This document shows positions 11,850 through 24,612 of a DNA stretch of 64,000 nt, one piece after another. The stretch covers positions 131,456,899-131,520,898 of the forward strand of contig OX375873.1 in NCBI GenBank assembly GCA_947359465.1, read 5' to 3'. Below the pieces are notes generated by a model, which was given only the letters and a program-made list of their open reading frames with translations, made no database searches and was not told the origin of the DNA. Source of the DNA: Metellina segmentata. Taxonomy: Eukaryota; Arthropoda; Arachnida; Araneae; Tetragnathidae. Numbering within the stretch: position 1 is the stretch's first letter; the number at the start of each line of letters is the position of its first letter. The translations under genes were made by a program, and so were the position numbers.

Positions 11850-12440
11850 CTATTTATTCTATTCAAATTACAACCATTTATATTCTATCGGGATGTTACC
11901 ACTTCTATTCTATCATGATGTTACCAATTCTATTCTATCAGAATGTTACCGGTTTTATTCTATCAGAATACTACCAGGTTTATTGTCCTATCCGAATGCT
12001 ACCAGGCCTATTCTACCAGAATTCTGCCAATAAATTACCAGGCCTGTTTTATTCTCTCAGGATATGATAGGGCGTGCTATTCTATCAGAATGGTACTAGT
12101 TCTTTTCTATCACAAGTCTATAATTTTATCATAATGCTTACAGGCATATTCTATCACAATACTAACAGGCTTATTATTCTATCATAAAACTAGAAGGCCT
12201 ATTATTCTATCAGTTTTCTACCAGTTCCATTCTTTCAGAATGTTAACAAATCTCTTATTATATCAGAATGCTACCAAGTCTATTGTTTTACCAGTATGTT
12301 GGCAGGCCTATTTTATCAGTATAGTAAAAAACCTATTATTCTATAAGTATATTACCAGGCCTATTCTATCAGTATAATATGAGGCTTATTCTATCAGAAA
12401 ACTCTCGCACATATTCTATCCGAATAGGTCCGTGAAAAGG
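11850..12440 (+). repeat. ~25-bp minisatellite, about two dozen degenerate units
   Basis: A unit of the form CTACCAGGCCTATTCTATCA + GAATG repeats head to tail with substitutions and small length changes across roughly 590 bp. All forward frames stay open for long stretches because the unit rarely contains a stop. This explains the overlapping open frames at 11758-12134, which I do not regard as genes. Confidence 0.85.
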
Positions 12441-12462
12441 TGCCAATCGTCTAGGGGCCCGA

Positions 12463-12680
12463 GGGGTCGTCGTGGCTCATTGGGTATACCACTGCTTAAG
12501 CTTGATATCCGCGAGGTTCATTCCTCCATGCGTATATTTCTCTCTCTTCTGTGACAGTAAAACTTTCATTGCGTGTGTTTGTACATTATTTGATGATGTA
12601 TGCCTTGTGTTTGTAACAGCATGGCCAAATATGACCCTGTACCATAAAACCACAACAAACCAAACCAAACTTAGGGAACC
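12463..12680 (+). repeat. SINE-B copy 3, near full length
   Basis: The head CGTGGCTCATTGGGTATACC (A-box-like) is followed by GAGGTTCATTCC (B-box-like). The body TTTCTCTCTTCTGTGACAGT, AAAACTTTCATTGCGTG and CAGCATGGCCAAATATG precedes CCATAAAACCACAAC, the canonical SINE-B tail. The 144-codon minus-strand open frame across 12477-12911 is a shadow of this SINE. Confidence 0.75.
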
Positions 12681-15600
12681 AAGCACTTTGGTTCCCCGAA
12701 AATAAAATGTATGAATATTAAAAGCATCACGATTATACGGGAAGTAAAATGTATAAACGAATTCAGCTGTATCCCCAAAACACGTACTAACATAAGAATA
12801 TACTGGTTTTGGACTTGTCTTCAATAACTTTCTCAAGTCGACACCTCTTTTCTTTGACCTTGTAATACTAAGTATTTTGCCGTCAAAATATTTCCAAATT
12901 TTCATATACACGTCATAGTAATATAAATGTCATACTACATAAAATCTCCTTAGGTGTCAATTAAATTACTGTCTGGATATATGACCCTGCTAGTGTTTTT
13001 ATAAGCATATTAAATCATCCATTTCAGTAGGTAGGGAGGAAAAGTATCGATTGAAACCTGTTCTGGGAGATATTAGAAGGATTATCAACAGAATTTATAT
13101 GACTATGATAACATGCACGTGTGAAATCGGTTCTTGGAGGAAACCAATTTGGAATAACTAGCATAATCAAATAGCTAAACTTGCACAATCATGAAATGAA
13201 ATTTGTAATGTGTAAGGAGTAAATATTGAATTGAATACTGTAAGATAGGTAAACAGGGTTTATGCCAATTTGTAATCCCAAGTAGATGTTCAAATAATTA
13301 TAACCGGACTGGTTATGAAATTATCTCACAGTATAATTCAAATTTCCGTTAACATTCTGATTATCCGCGTTATTTGATTAAATGTTTCCTCTGACAATAG
13401 AGTTGGCAAAGCTAAAAATGGGGATTAAATTTTGTTGCAGAAGATTTAAAATTGCCACTTTTGAAAAAGTTTTTCACTTTCAGTTTACCCCAGATGAAAA
13501 GTAGATGTTTCTCAAAGTTTTTTTTTTACAGGGATGCATTCTCAAATAGAAGAATGACATTTCATAAGCTTGTAAGAAAAATACCATAAGTCTAAAATTT
13601 AAGAAAGAGTTGTAGTAATATTTCGAAACATTTTGTTCTGCCCAAAGGCAAAATGGATCGAATACTAGTTCTTAAAACTTCTTTCACAATGAAAGTTCAC
13701 AGAATAATATTTATATTCGTGTAAAAAACGTTTTAAGTCAAAAATTGTATTTATCTGAAAGATATTTGTTCGAAAAGCTATATTTTGTCATACAAATGTT
13801 AGAAATATAAATAGAAATATGTTAGAATAATAAAAGGAAAAGGTTTCAGATATTTATCACAAGACTGAATTTTGTGTATTTTCCTTGTTAGTCCACGAAA
13901 CCTAAATATATATATATATATGAATAAGAATATAGTGTTCGTCTGTACATTGCTATTTTATGTTCGAATATTTAATGTAATTGAATATTTTAATCCAAAT
14001 TCAAGTAATTTATTCGTTTTAAATTATTCTAACGTTAAATCACTGGCTTATGCATTTCATGTATTTCTTTTTATGTGTATGTGTGTGTCCATACTTAGTC
14101 CAAACAGCTAGGTATAATGTTATGAAACTTTGCATATTGTGAGTACTTTCACTTACTTAGTGACTAAACTTCGTTGTGACAGCAAGTCTGTCTTTCCGTT
14201 TATATGACTGCTTTGTAGTAGTGCAACTATCCTAAAATCCATTCAACATACTTTCACAAATGTTCAACAAAACATATTTAAACTAAGTAAAAACATTATT
14301 TAAATTACATTTGATTACATATTTATGCAAGTTCAGTGCTAAAAGAGCTGAATAACGGTGCTTAAATCAACCTTCATTTGACAGTTTTGGAGTTGCTATG
14401 ATGTATAATAAGTGTTGCGATTGCGAAAATTGTTATACCAGTACTGCTAAAAAACAATTATTTTTCTAGAAATTATTTCTGAGGAATTGAAATTCTAATA
14501 CTTCGCTAGTTTTGAACTAATTTTTTCTTTTCGAAATATTTATAAATTTGATGTTTGCGACAAATTTTATATAAACTCAATAAAGCATTCAATTTTACAC
14601 TAGAGGAAAGTAAAAATGAATCATTATGTGTCCAATAATTTTAGAGACGTGTGTTCATATTCTGGACAGCATGTGCGCACTTCGATCAACTTTCCTCAAA
14701 TTATCTTGGTTTGACATGAATTGTGTGTAACTTAATTTTATAAAACAAAGTAAAACATACGGCAAAAAATATTTTGAACCATAGTTTATAACTCTCTCTC
14801 TCTCTCTCTAATCAAATAAAATTAAAAACCTTGTAGTGGTGACAGAAGGTCAATATAGTCTAATCTACGAATCGAAGCTATACTTAAGAATCTTATATAT
14901 GTTAGAGGCTCCTCCTTGAAAACAGTGATTTTCATAAATAAGGACTGCAACAGGTCTAGATTACTTTTTTGCTTTGTCTGTTCTGGAGACATTCAATTTT
15001 AGAAATAATTATTTTGTTATTGGCTATGCCGCTAAATGTGGTTTTAACGAAACATAGTATTCGCTTTGAAAACATGAGTGATGTATATCTTATCAAATTA
15101 ATTTTTAATACTTCCCTTTCGCAAAATTCTAAAAAGTCGCTTGGCTGATACAAGAGTGTCAGAAGTAAAAAATATTTCTAGGATAACTATGCTCGAATTT
15201 TCGCCTTAGATTTGCTATTTTTGTTATTCGAGCGAGTCTATTTTACAGGAAACGAACTTAAGAAAGGGTATTCATAATTACACCCAAACTCAAAACCAAC
15301 TTTGTAGTAGTCACAACAGTATGTATACCGTTTGTAACTTTTTCTTAGGAAAATGGATGCGATGTATGTGAAATAAAATATATAGATGGATATACGTGTT
15401 TTCGATTTGCGTATAAAGTAAGTTGCAGAAACTCGAAATACACACACGCGCGAAAAGGTAAAAATTATCTAACTACTATCAGAGCCATTTAAAAATATAC
15501 TTATATGTATATGTATATAGGTCAAACAACTCATAAGAACACAATATAAAAAATAATTATAAACTAGCAATTATTTATTTAATTAATAGATATCAAAAAT

Positions 15601-15963
15601 GGAAAAATTTAGGTAAAGAGATGATGTTAACGAAAAACATTAAAACTGAAAAACTTATGAGTAAATTTGACTAACCTTTAAATGTATTTTTCAGTGATTG
15701 GGATTTTGTGCAAAAATTTTGCACGACAAAAGCTATAACTAAAACTATACAATATATTTTCCAGGAAAACCGATGTATTGATGATTTAATATTTGTTTCG
15801 AAGGGCATTAGCAAGTACATAAAAGTTATATCTTATTCAGTTTGAAAGCTAATTCAAAAACAGGTATCAAAATATCTATTTAAGTTACTATATTGTGTCT
15901 TCTATTCACCATACATACAAATTAAAAGCAGTTTTGTAAAGAAATAATTATAATTACTAAGAT
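12681..15963. other. AT-rich spacer, no gene recognised
   Basis: Long AT-rich stretch with a short (CT)n run near 14793-14808 and a short (TA)n near 13909-13920. Open stretches of 60-80 codons (13872, 14956, 15238) have no motif. No element ends found. Confidence 0.5.
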
Positions 15964-16917
15964 CTATCAAAATACCCGACCTTACTCAATTTGAATTGGT
16001 TTACTCTATATTGAAGAGATGATCAAATTATATAATGACTTATGCCTTTCGTAGAGTAAAATAATATTTTAACACCTTTCGCCATCTATATAATTTCTAC
16101 AACATACTTTGGACAGAAATTCTATGCTTGCATATCCATTCATGTAATACATTTCACATACATCGTACCCTTGCTGTATGACAAAGCTAGAAAATGACGA
16201 AGGGTGACACTAAGGTTACTACTACAAAAGAAAATTTTGAGGGAGATTTGGAATACCCTTTCTGAAAGTCTTTCCATGTTCAGCTAAATTAATAAAAAGG
16301 ATTATTTATGCGAATGCTCTCGCACTCATAGTCAACAAAGTAATATAATTTTATTTGTGCATCAGACATACAACATTGTGGAATTTACATTGACATACGA
16401 CATTGCGGCATAATTAGACTTAAAATTTGCTTTATTCTTACTTAACGTGTCACTTTAAGTCGAATGCTTTGTAGTTGTGTTGTGTGTGATGAACAGGAAA
16501 TACCAATTTATTAAAATAATAAATATTTAAAAAAGAAAACAGCGGAATGATACAAAATAAAAGCTATCGGGAAAAAAGTTGTTTAAATGATATTAATTCG
16601 TGATTCTTTTTCATCTCTTGATCTTGTACAGTTGCCACTTACAACTAAAAGTGCACAAAATTTAGAAATGCGAAATTAATTCAGAGCGAACGAAACATAA
16701 AATATCACTGCAAGAGCGATAAACCAACCAAAGTTTCAGTTTCATTCCCGTTCGTTAAAAATGATCGTCTGTCCCAAATATTCGGAAATCGTTTACATTG
16801 CGCAAAGAACAAAAAATAAGACTTGAAATGAATGAAGTATCAGATAACGGATAGAAAACTTAAAATAGGTCAAAAATATGCAATGAAAAAAAAATACTCC
16901 ATTCTTATTTATATAGA
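15964..16917 (-). mobile_element. HINE/Helitron-like element, copy D (internally deleted)
   Basis: Homologous throughout to the tandem elements at 25868-30644. On the minus strand it begins TCTATATAAATAAGAATGG at the 16917 end and ends with GTCGGGTATTTTGATAG at 15964, where the family has CTAG. About 0.5 kb is missing relative to the full unit: the sequence passes from GAAGTATCAGA directly to AACGGATAGAAAACTT, so the GTCT microsatellite region is lost. The 3' hairpin stem is also mutated. No coding capacity. Confidence 0.7.
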
Positions 16918-17204
16918 TTTTGAATAAAATACAATATTAAATTAAAGTAAAATATAGACATTTTTTAACTCAGTTGAAAATCTTAAATGATGGATTTTTC
17001 TATTGAAAATAAATTTTGTTATTCAGGTCACTTCCAATCTGCAGTTAACCAATTGAATCCGAGTAAGTTCCAGTAATTCTAGTGAAAAAAAAGTTTGATT
17101 TGCTTTCAAAACATGAAACATGTACCCCGTGAGTCAGATACTTCATTAACATCAGATAATATCATATACATCACAATGAATTTGTCTAGGGGTAAAAATA
17201 TTCC
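16918..17204. other. AT-rich spacer
   Basis: No gene or repeat recognised between the two mobile elements. Confidence 0.4.
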
Positions 17205-17466
17205 ATCCCGGCAAGAAAAGTGACACAACCTAAAATTGTAGAATTTGAGAAACATCAACTTAAAGGTTACTAAAAAACGTATATTGAAATTGTATAAGCT
17301 TCTTTTAAATTTTAGGTAAGTATTTATGGTGGTAAATTCTATTATATTCTATCGAATAGTAATATAACGCGCTGGGGCACCTCATACATATTTTTCAATG
17401 ACATAACATAAAAAAAAAAAAAAAATTTGGAGTAGTGTCATTTTTCTTGCCGTGGTGCGATACGTT
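17205..17466. mobile_element. ~250-bp TIR element (family shared with 63500-63790)
   Basis: Inverted ends: CCCGGCAAGAAAAGTGACAC at 17217 and GTGTCATTTTTCTTGCCGTG near 17436-17454. The interior (GGTAAGTATTTATGGTGGTA, CTGGGGCACCTCATAC) is the reverse complement of the interior at 63540-63660. This is a two-copy non-autonomous DNA transposon family without coding sequence. The superfamily is undetermined. Confidence 0.68.
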
Positions 17467-18349
17467 AAACATACACAAATTTATTTTAAAATAAATTAAA
17501 TAGTCTTGGTGGCTGAAAGTTGGAAATCGTTATGACTATTCGGACGTTTCAATTATGAATTCACTTTTGCTTGATTATAAGAGGGGATAACTCAGTTGAT
17601 TTACAATAACATTTCATAATTTTCGTCCTTTGCAAAAGCAGACAGTGTAGATGTATAAGAAATAAAGGTTTTCTAATGCGCACGATTTATTTTGGAAGAA
17701 AACTTTCATTCAGATCGTACGTGAGTACTAATAAAGTAAAAGAAATAAACATTAATTTTAGTTTCACTTCTTTCCTCCTCTTTGGAATGTCGGCCCTATG
17801 AAGAAATAGTGATTTGTAGATTAGCTCGGTTGGAAAGAGATTTAATGAATGAATTAGTTATGTATGAGTTCGATATTTTATAAAATACTTCCGTTTTCGT
17901 CCAAATGGTTATCCGTTTATTCTACATTTAATTCTTTATACTACTTTTGGTAACAAAAATTGAAAAATCACGTGACTGTTATGAGTATGGCAAGAGTGAT
18001 TTTTTAATATTTATTATTAAAATCCTACTATGAAGAAAATAACCAAAAAACATTTATAGTGAAATTTAATTTTCAAGTTCTTGCATTGCTTGCCAAATTC
18101 TATTAAAGATACTACTAAAGCTCTAAGAAATACAGTGATAAGCAATGGAATGGAAATTCCGCAATGAAACATATTTGAAACAAAATATTCAAGATATGTA
18201 TGTGAATTAACGTTTCTCTGAAGCAACATGACTAGCTATTGCTTATGTTCAGGGATGAATCCCGAATGGAAAGATCCTATGACAACGCCTCATAGTTTCC
18301 AACCATGGTGATGTATATATACCTATATATATAAGCTTAAGAAAACCCG
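17467..18349. other. AT-rich spacer, no gene recognised
   Basis: A 70-codon minus-strand open stretch at 18017-18229 has no known motif. Nothing else noted. Confidence 0.4.
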
Positions 18350-18897
18350 AGCTTTTGGAGAAAGACGATGCACATTGCGTTTTTTCGCTTTCTTAAGATT
18401 TAAATCAACGTTTATCATTTTGTTTACAGTGGACACCGAGCATTTTAATGATTTTGCAACTGTCCTTTGACTAGGGAGCTTTTGCAACTGTCCTTTGACT
18501 TTAACATTAAACAACGTACATTTGCAATAGTCGAAGATGTCCGCTTCTTCCTTGGATACTTGTTTGGAATTTTTTTCCCACTTGAAGCTCCAATTTGACG
18601 TTTTTTTCCTTTCTTGTTGACGATATTACCTACCGACGCCTTATATATCACAAAACCATGACTCTCACATCGTTTTTGGATAGCGAAATATGAATATTTC
18701 TTTTCAGAAAGAGCATAAATACAGCCTTCGAACCACTGCTTCGTTAAAAACGCCATTTTGAATAAAAACAAACCTCTCAAGCCGCATACGATAATTTTGA
18801 CTTTTAAAAACATAGTACAACTGCAATTATTTCTTTTGCAGCAGACGATTTTTTATTACCGCTAACCAAAATCGTCTAAAAAATGTGCGAACAGCCT
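18350..18897 (-). pseudogene. DD41D mariner-like transposon, N-terminal half only
   Basis: The minus-strand open frame (from a methionine codon ending at about 18756) encodes an N-terminal helix-turn-helix region with CESHGFVIYKASVGNIVNKK, a basic GKKIPNKYPRKKRTSS run, and a second helix region ending in HRLSPKAR. It is closely similar to the transposase at 30863-32003. The 5' end is intact to a terminal repeat (GGCTGTTCGCACATTTTTTA on the minus strand, ending at 18897). The element breaks off at about 18350, just before the catalytic core. A tandem duplication of about 28 bp containing GCAACTGTCCTTTGACT (18453-18500) disrupts the frame. The copy cannot encode a transposase. Confidence 0.8.
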
Positions 18898-19069
18898 CTG
18901 TACACTTTTAATTGTAATAGTGTCGTTACAATTGCAACTTCAAGTAGTATACAGGTATGAATATCAGTTTAGTTTACGTAACTGTAAGGTTAATTTGTTA
19001 ATGCAATAATGCTACTATATGGGGCATGAACACGATAAGGCTTCCGATATTCGTCATATAGAGCAGGGG
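18898..19069. other. Spacer
   Basis: Nothing recognised. Confidence 0.3.
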
Positions 19070-19465
19070 TGGCCATAGAACGGCTCTCTCAGTAAATTAA
19101 ATGAATGTGTGAAGTTTGGATATTTCTTCTCAGATAATTAATACTATGATCCCTTTGAGTAAGTACTTGCGGTGTTATAAGGCGCGCAAAGGACTTGAGT
19201 CATCAACGTTAGCAGCTCGAGTTGAACTTGTCTTCGAGCATATAGTATGTGTTTCGCTTCTTATGTGTTGTATTGTACTATTCATGAGTGCCAATATAAA
19301 CGTTATGTGATGTTGAATACATGTGCCGTGCCAAATAAATAGTCTTCCATCGTTTTACGAATCAACAATTAAATTTTACAGTGGTGTAGTCGTTAATAAT
19401 CGTGGGAGCAAATTTTACAGTGGCGCAGTCGACATGATTTGATGGGAGCAAATTTCACAGTAAGT
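19070..19465 (+). mobile_element. LTR-like remnant with tandemly repeated primer-site-like sequence
   Basis: An AATAAA at 19334-19339 lies upstream of a TTTTACA end at 19380. This is directly followed by GTGGTGTAGTCG, which resembles the GTGGCGCAGTCG start seen after some Ty3/Gypsy LTRs. The ~39-bp segment starting AAATTTTACAGTGG occurs twice (19371, 19410), with a third start at 19450. This looks like the 3' part of an LTR plus a duplicated primer-binding region. The LTR 5' boundary is not determined, no matching second LTR was found, and no gag/pol follows. Confidence 0.4.
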
Positions 19466-20414
19466 ATGATAAACAATAACTGATCTATGTCCAAAAGTAA
19501 TTATTATATTTTATCTCTTGTTACAAAAATATTCAAAACATAAAACTAAAATGTTATTAATAATATTGTTCTGATTCTATCATACACATTTGTAAAGAAA
19601 ATAGTAAAAAGTTAGATTTACTTGTGTATGCTTTACGAATGTTGTCCATCTTAGCAATTAGCTGCCGAAATTTTAGTTTATGATACGCTAGGGCAGTTCG
19701 CATAAACTCAGTTCAATACGGATCAGTTAAAAAAGACTTATCTGCTTATTTTTAATAAATTCGCGTGTTGAATACAAAGACTTCGTAACAATACGAAACC
19801 CAAAAAAAGATTAGTCTCAGCGCACACTTTTTGTTTTTAGCATATTTTTGTTCCGGAACCTGTTTCCAAAACTTAATAATTGAACAACCATTTTGTTTTA
19901 CCTGTTTAAACCCATCATCTTCTTGAAGCTCCAGTAAATCCAATTGCTGGCCGAGGTAGAAGGATTTGGGGGTAAAAACTTCGAAAAATTGAACTAATTT
20001 TCAGTTTTTCATTATTTGTTTTGTTATTAAAAATAAATAAAATGGCTCTTTTAAGCATTGTTTCTGAAATGTGGCTTACAAAGGTAATGTAGCTGGCCAC
20101 CACTGATATAGAGTATGAATCGGCACAATATGAACTAATAATCAGTATAATGTGAATGTGAATTTTAAATGGAATTCGAAACTGCAGATTCGATTCGCCT
20201 TGTTTTGCATATGGACTCCATGATTCGTACATCATTAATATCAGCATTTTTTTAACCCTCCTGATATCTTATCACATCGTCAAAAACTACTTTGTGTGTG
20301 TGTGTGTGTAATTGCCAGCTTCTAGTGCAAAACCCTACTACAAAATGGGCCATTTCAAGGCAAAGAGAAATTTATTTTTCCTTAGATAAAAATGCAGTTT
20401 TTTGTTGACCAGGC
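19466..20414. other. AT-rich spacer with a short GT run
   Basis: Contains a (GT)n run near 20293-20309. Open stretches of 63 and 110 codons on the minus strand (19752, 19915) show no known domain. An AACCCTCCTGATATC phrase near 20255 may be a PAL-family scrap. Confidence 0.4.
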
Positions 20415-20510
20415 ATTTTTATAACACCGTAGTCAGGCCTTAACACTCGAAATAGACACCTAGTTAAAACTATTTCGAGTGTTAAGGCCTGACTACGGTG
20501 TTATAAAAAT
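20415..20510. repeat. Perfect 41-bp inverted repeat with 14-bp spacer
   Basis: The arm 20415-20455 is the exact reverse complement of 20470-20510 over 41 bases, separated by ACACCTAGTTAAAA. Transcribed from either strand it would fold into a 41-bp hairpin. The right arm with spacer and ~35 further bases is repeated directly at 20851-20944. Confidence 0.92.
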
Positions 20511-20944
20511 ATTGTTTCTGAATCGACATTTAAAATGGCATAATTTTTGCAGGCATTAGCGAAATTATCTAGATCTTGATTCAAAAGGTATTCCCCTACT
20601 AACTGTCTTTCGACGAGCTTTCTTATCCATAAAGATCTGACAAATTTTACTAATGTCGAGATATTGCATCAAGATACTGTCGAATTTTTATGATGACGAG
20701 ATCAAGATCTGGTCAATTTTCTTCTAACGACAAGATAGGTAGTCCATCAAGATCTACTCATGATATTTAGAAAGGAAGGTTACATCGTCAAGCGTCAAAA
20801 TTATATAATATATAAATTTAATAAAATCGACTAAATATTCGATAAACGAGACACCTAGTTAAAACTATTTCGAGTGTTAAGGCCTGACTACGGTGTTATA
20901 CAAATATTCTTTCTGAATCGACATTTAAAATGGCATAATTTTTG
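20456..20944. repeat. Direct duplication (20456-20545 and 20851-20944) flanking a PAL element
   Basis: The ~90-bp segment starting ACACCTAGTTAAAACTATTT and ending TGGCATAATTTTTG occurs twice in direct orientation about 395 bp apart, with very few differences. The PAL copy at 20570-20790 lies between the copies. This is a local duplication or a pair of ends of a larger unrecognised element. Confidence 0.85.
20570..20790. repeat. PAL family element, copy 4 (diverged)
   Basis: Interior blocks AAAGATCTGACAAATTTTAC, TGATGACGAGATCAAGATCT and ATCAAGATCTACTCATGATA match the PAL interior. The end GGAAGGTTAC corresponds to the GGAGGGTTAA terminus. The palindromes are mostly broken. Confidence 0.6.
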
Positions 20945-21419
20945 ATATTATAGAAGTATAATATGTTAATCGGCGTAAAAGCACGCCTTCACATCAAATT
21001 AATACGACTATAGGAGTTCAAGATTATATCATATTATGTGTACCTTCAGTTATCAAATTGCCTGTGACACCCATGATAACTTATTTGCTGAGTTGAGTGT
21101 CGAATAATACATTGTAGTAATCTCAGCATGCATGTAATCTATCATCCATATGATGAATTTATGTATAAAGTTGTCCGAAGGAAATCATGCATATTCCAAT
21201 TGAACACGTGATACATTATACTAATGTATCTAGTTTCGTTGAATGATCCTCGAAATGTAATGTAGAATTGACTTCATTGTAGTTCTTCGTTTTTTGAATT
21301 CTGTATTTGTCTAATCTACGTTTTTTGCAATAAATTACGAATATGAATTGAGAGTTGTGTCGTTCTGATGGAATAAAAATAAACTAAAATTGATTTAAAT
21401 TAATCCTTATCAATGTACG

Positions 21420-21420
<1 letters not shown>
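20945..21420. other. AT-rich spacer
   Basis: No gene or shared repeat recognised. Confidence 0.4.
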
Positions 21421-22610
<1,190 letters not shown>

Positions 22611-24013
22611 CACTCTATAACAAAAAAATCGACGCAGCAAGAAGGAATCATCCGATTGTTTTGAAATTTCGTATGCAAAAATGTTTTGACCAAATATGCA
22701 AATTATTAAAATTTGGTGTCCAATGAATGAATAGTGCGATCTCCAGCCCATCGGAACTGCGCATCCAGCAGATGTTTATAAGGAGTTGTTCTTGAACTGG
22801 TGTTAAAAATTTCTGCTGCATTGCGATTTAGGATACCTTTCAACGACTGAAAAAATGCCTCGACGCAGGATTCGAGCTCATTAAGAGCAACTTTGAAAGT
22901 GTGGAAGAGGTCGTATCATTGGATTTAAAGATATATGTTGGGCAAATCGGAGAATCGCTCGTCATGTGAGTAGAAGCGATGTGGCGATTAGAAGATGCTG
23001 GCAAGAGTGGGTGGACAATGGCAGATTTCAGCGTCATGATGGTAGCGGTCGACATAGGGCCACAACAGATCGCGAGGACAGAGTCGTCAGATCAGCTGTC
23101 ACAGCGACTGATTCATCGCTACAAACCATCGGTCGTGCGACCCACACACGAGTGTCCACCATGACCATTCACAGACGGCTGAGAGAGCGAAATCTACGCT
23201 CGTACCGACCATTATGCCACCTGCCACTCACGCCTGCACACTGTCGAACCAGATTACAGTGGTACTTGGCTCGATCAGGCTGGAATGATGCTGACTGGGG
23301 ACGTATAGTCATTAGTGACGAATCCCGCTTCCAACTGTGTTTTGACGATCATCGAAGACTTGTCTGGAGGCGCCCAGGGCAGCGTGCCGATCCTGCTTTC
23401 ACTAATGCACGCCACACGGGCCCTCAACAAGGAGTTATGGTCTGGGGTGCCATTTCCCTTGACCCTTGATAACCGGACACCTTTGGTCGTCATTAGAGGT
23501 ACACTTACTGCACAGCGGTATGTTGACGACATTCTGAGACCTTTTTTGCTACCGTTCCTTTCACAATACCCTGGGCTTATTTTTCAGCAAGACAATGCCA
23601 GAACACATACGGCACGTGTTGCTGTGAACTGTCTTCAAGCTTGTCAAACACTTCCTTGGCCAGCCAGATCACCAGATCTCTCTCCCATCGAACATGTCTG
23701 GGATATGATGGGAAGGCGACTACATCCGGTAGGGAATGTTGATGACGTAGTTCGACGGAGCAAATTTTGCAAGAAAACCCCAGGAGAGCATCCGGGAGCT
23801 TTATCGGTCTATACCGCGCCGTGTGGCAGCTTGCATCCAGGCTAGAGGCGGGTCAACACCTTATTGAGCTCGTTACTGTAACTCTGAAATAAATCATTCA
23901 ATTGTTCTGAAATTCTAATCATTTTATATTCTGTACATAATTTTCGTATCCACCAATTTTTGTCTCCACCGGACAACTATTTCTTGGGGCGTCGATTTTT
24001 TTGTAATAGAGTG
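22611..24013 (+). mobile_element. Tc1-like DNA transposon, full length but inactive
   Basis: The left end CACTCTATAACAAAAAAATC (22611) matches the inverted right end GATTTTTTTGTAATAGAGTG, which finishes at 24013. A TA dinucleotide precedes the left end. The right flank is CA, consistent with a decayed TA target duplication. The ~1.4-kb length and a single central transposase frame fit Tc1. The transposase is described separately. Confidence 0.88.
22855..23867 (+). pseudogene. Tc1-like transposase pseudogene
   Basis: Would cut and paste the surrounding Tc1 element. The likely ATG is at 22855, giving MPRRRIRAH before an in-frame TAA at 22882. A TGA at 22894 follows. The frame then continues through the N-terminal helix-turn-helix domains (SDVAIRRCWQEWVDNGRFQR; VSTMTIHRRLRERNLRSYRP) and the first catalytic Asp in VISDESRFQL. 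A frameshift near 23465 moves the frame by +1. That part holds the second Asp (FQQDNARTHTARV) and the Glu (SPDLSPIEHVWD), with 32 residues between them by my count. Further frameshifts after about 23755 affect the C-terminus, which still ends in a recognisable ACIQARGGS and a TGA at 23865. All three catalytic residues survive, but stops and shifts make it non-functional. Confidence 0.92.
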
Positions 24014-24612
24014 CACATATGGTTTCTGCGAAACTACCGTCTACTATAAACACCATTTGTAACAATGTTTCAGCATGCTGAAGCATGTATTTAGTCTTTG
24101 TACTCATAGCTAGAAATTCATTGTTTTAAGTTATGACTGTACTACAAAAAAAAACGAGATGCAATATGATCAATCGTTTTAATGGAGTGCCAATTATTCA
24201 TTTGTATTAGTTATGTGGGCAAGTGCTTTGTATTCTACTTGTAGAAAAATTGTCAATTCCTTTGCAACAGGTGAATTCGAATATATTAGTTTATTTTCCT
24301 ATTGCCTAATTAAACCAAGCTCTGTACGTGAAAAGTTAATTGAATTCATAATAATATAATTAACTTAATACATTATAGCACTGTGATTTCTACAAATGAA
24401 TAAACCGCTGCATACTTATTCTCATAAGTCTATTTCACAATTAATTTGTACAAATTAAAATAAATACATTGGAGCATATGTATTATAGTGTGAAATTTGT
24501 GCATTATATTCATTTAAATGAATAATATCTTCAACAATTCAATTTAGAATGTAACGCCACTTAAAAATGCACAAAATGAATAACAAATAGAGAGCGCGTG
24601 CTAGTTTACACT
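24014..24612. other. AT-rich spacer
   Basis: Nothing recognised. Confidence 0.4.

Noticed and set aside
11758..12134. Three overlapping plus-strand open frames with repetitive peptides
   Set aside because: All three frames are open because the 25-bp minisatellite unit lacks stops.
12477..12911. 144-codon minus-strand open frame
   Set aside because: Runs antisense through a SINE-B copy and continues into spacer. No domain.
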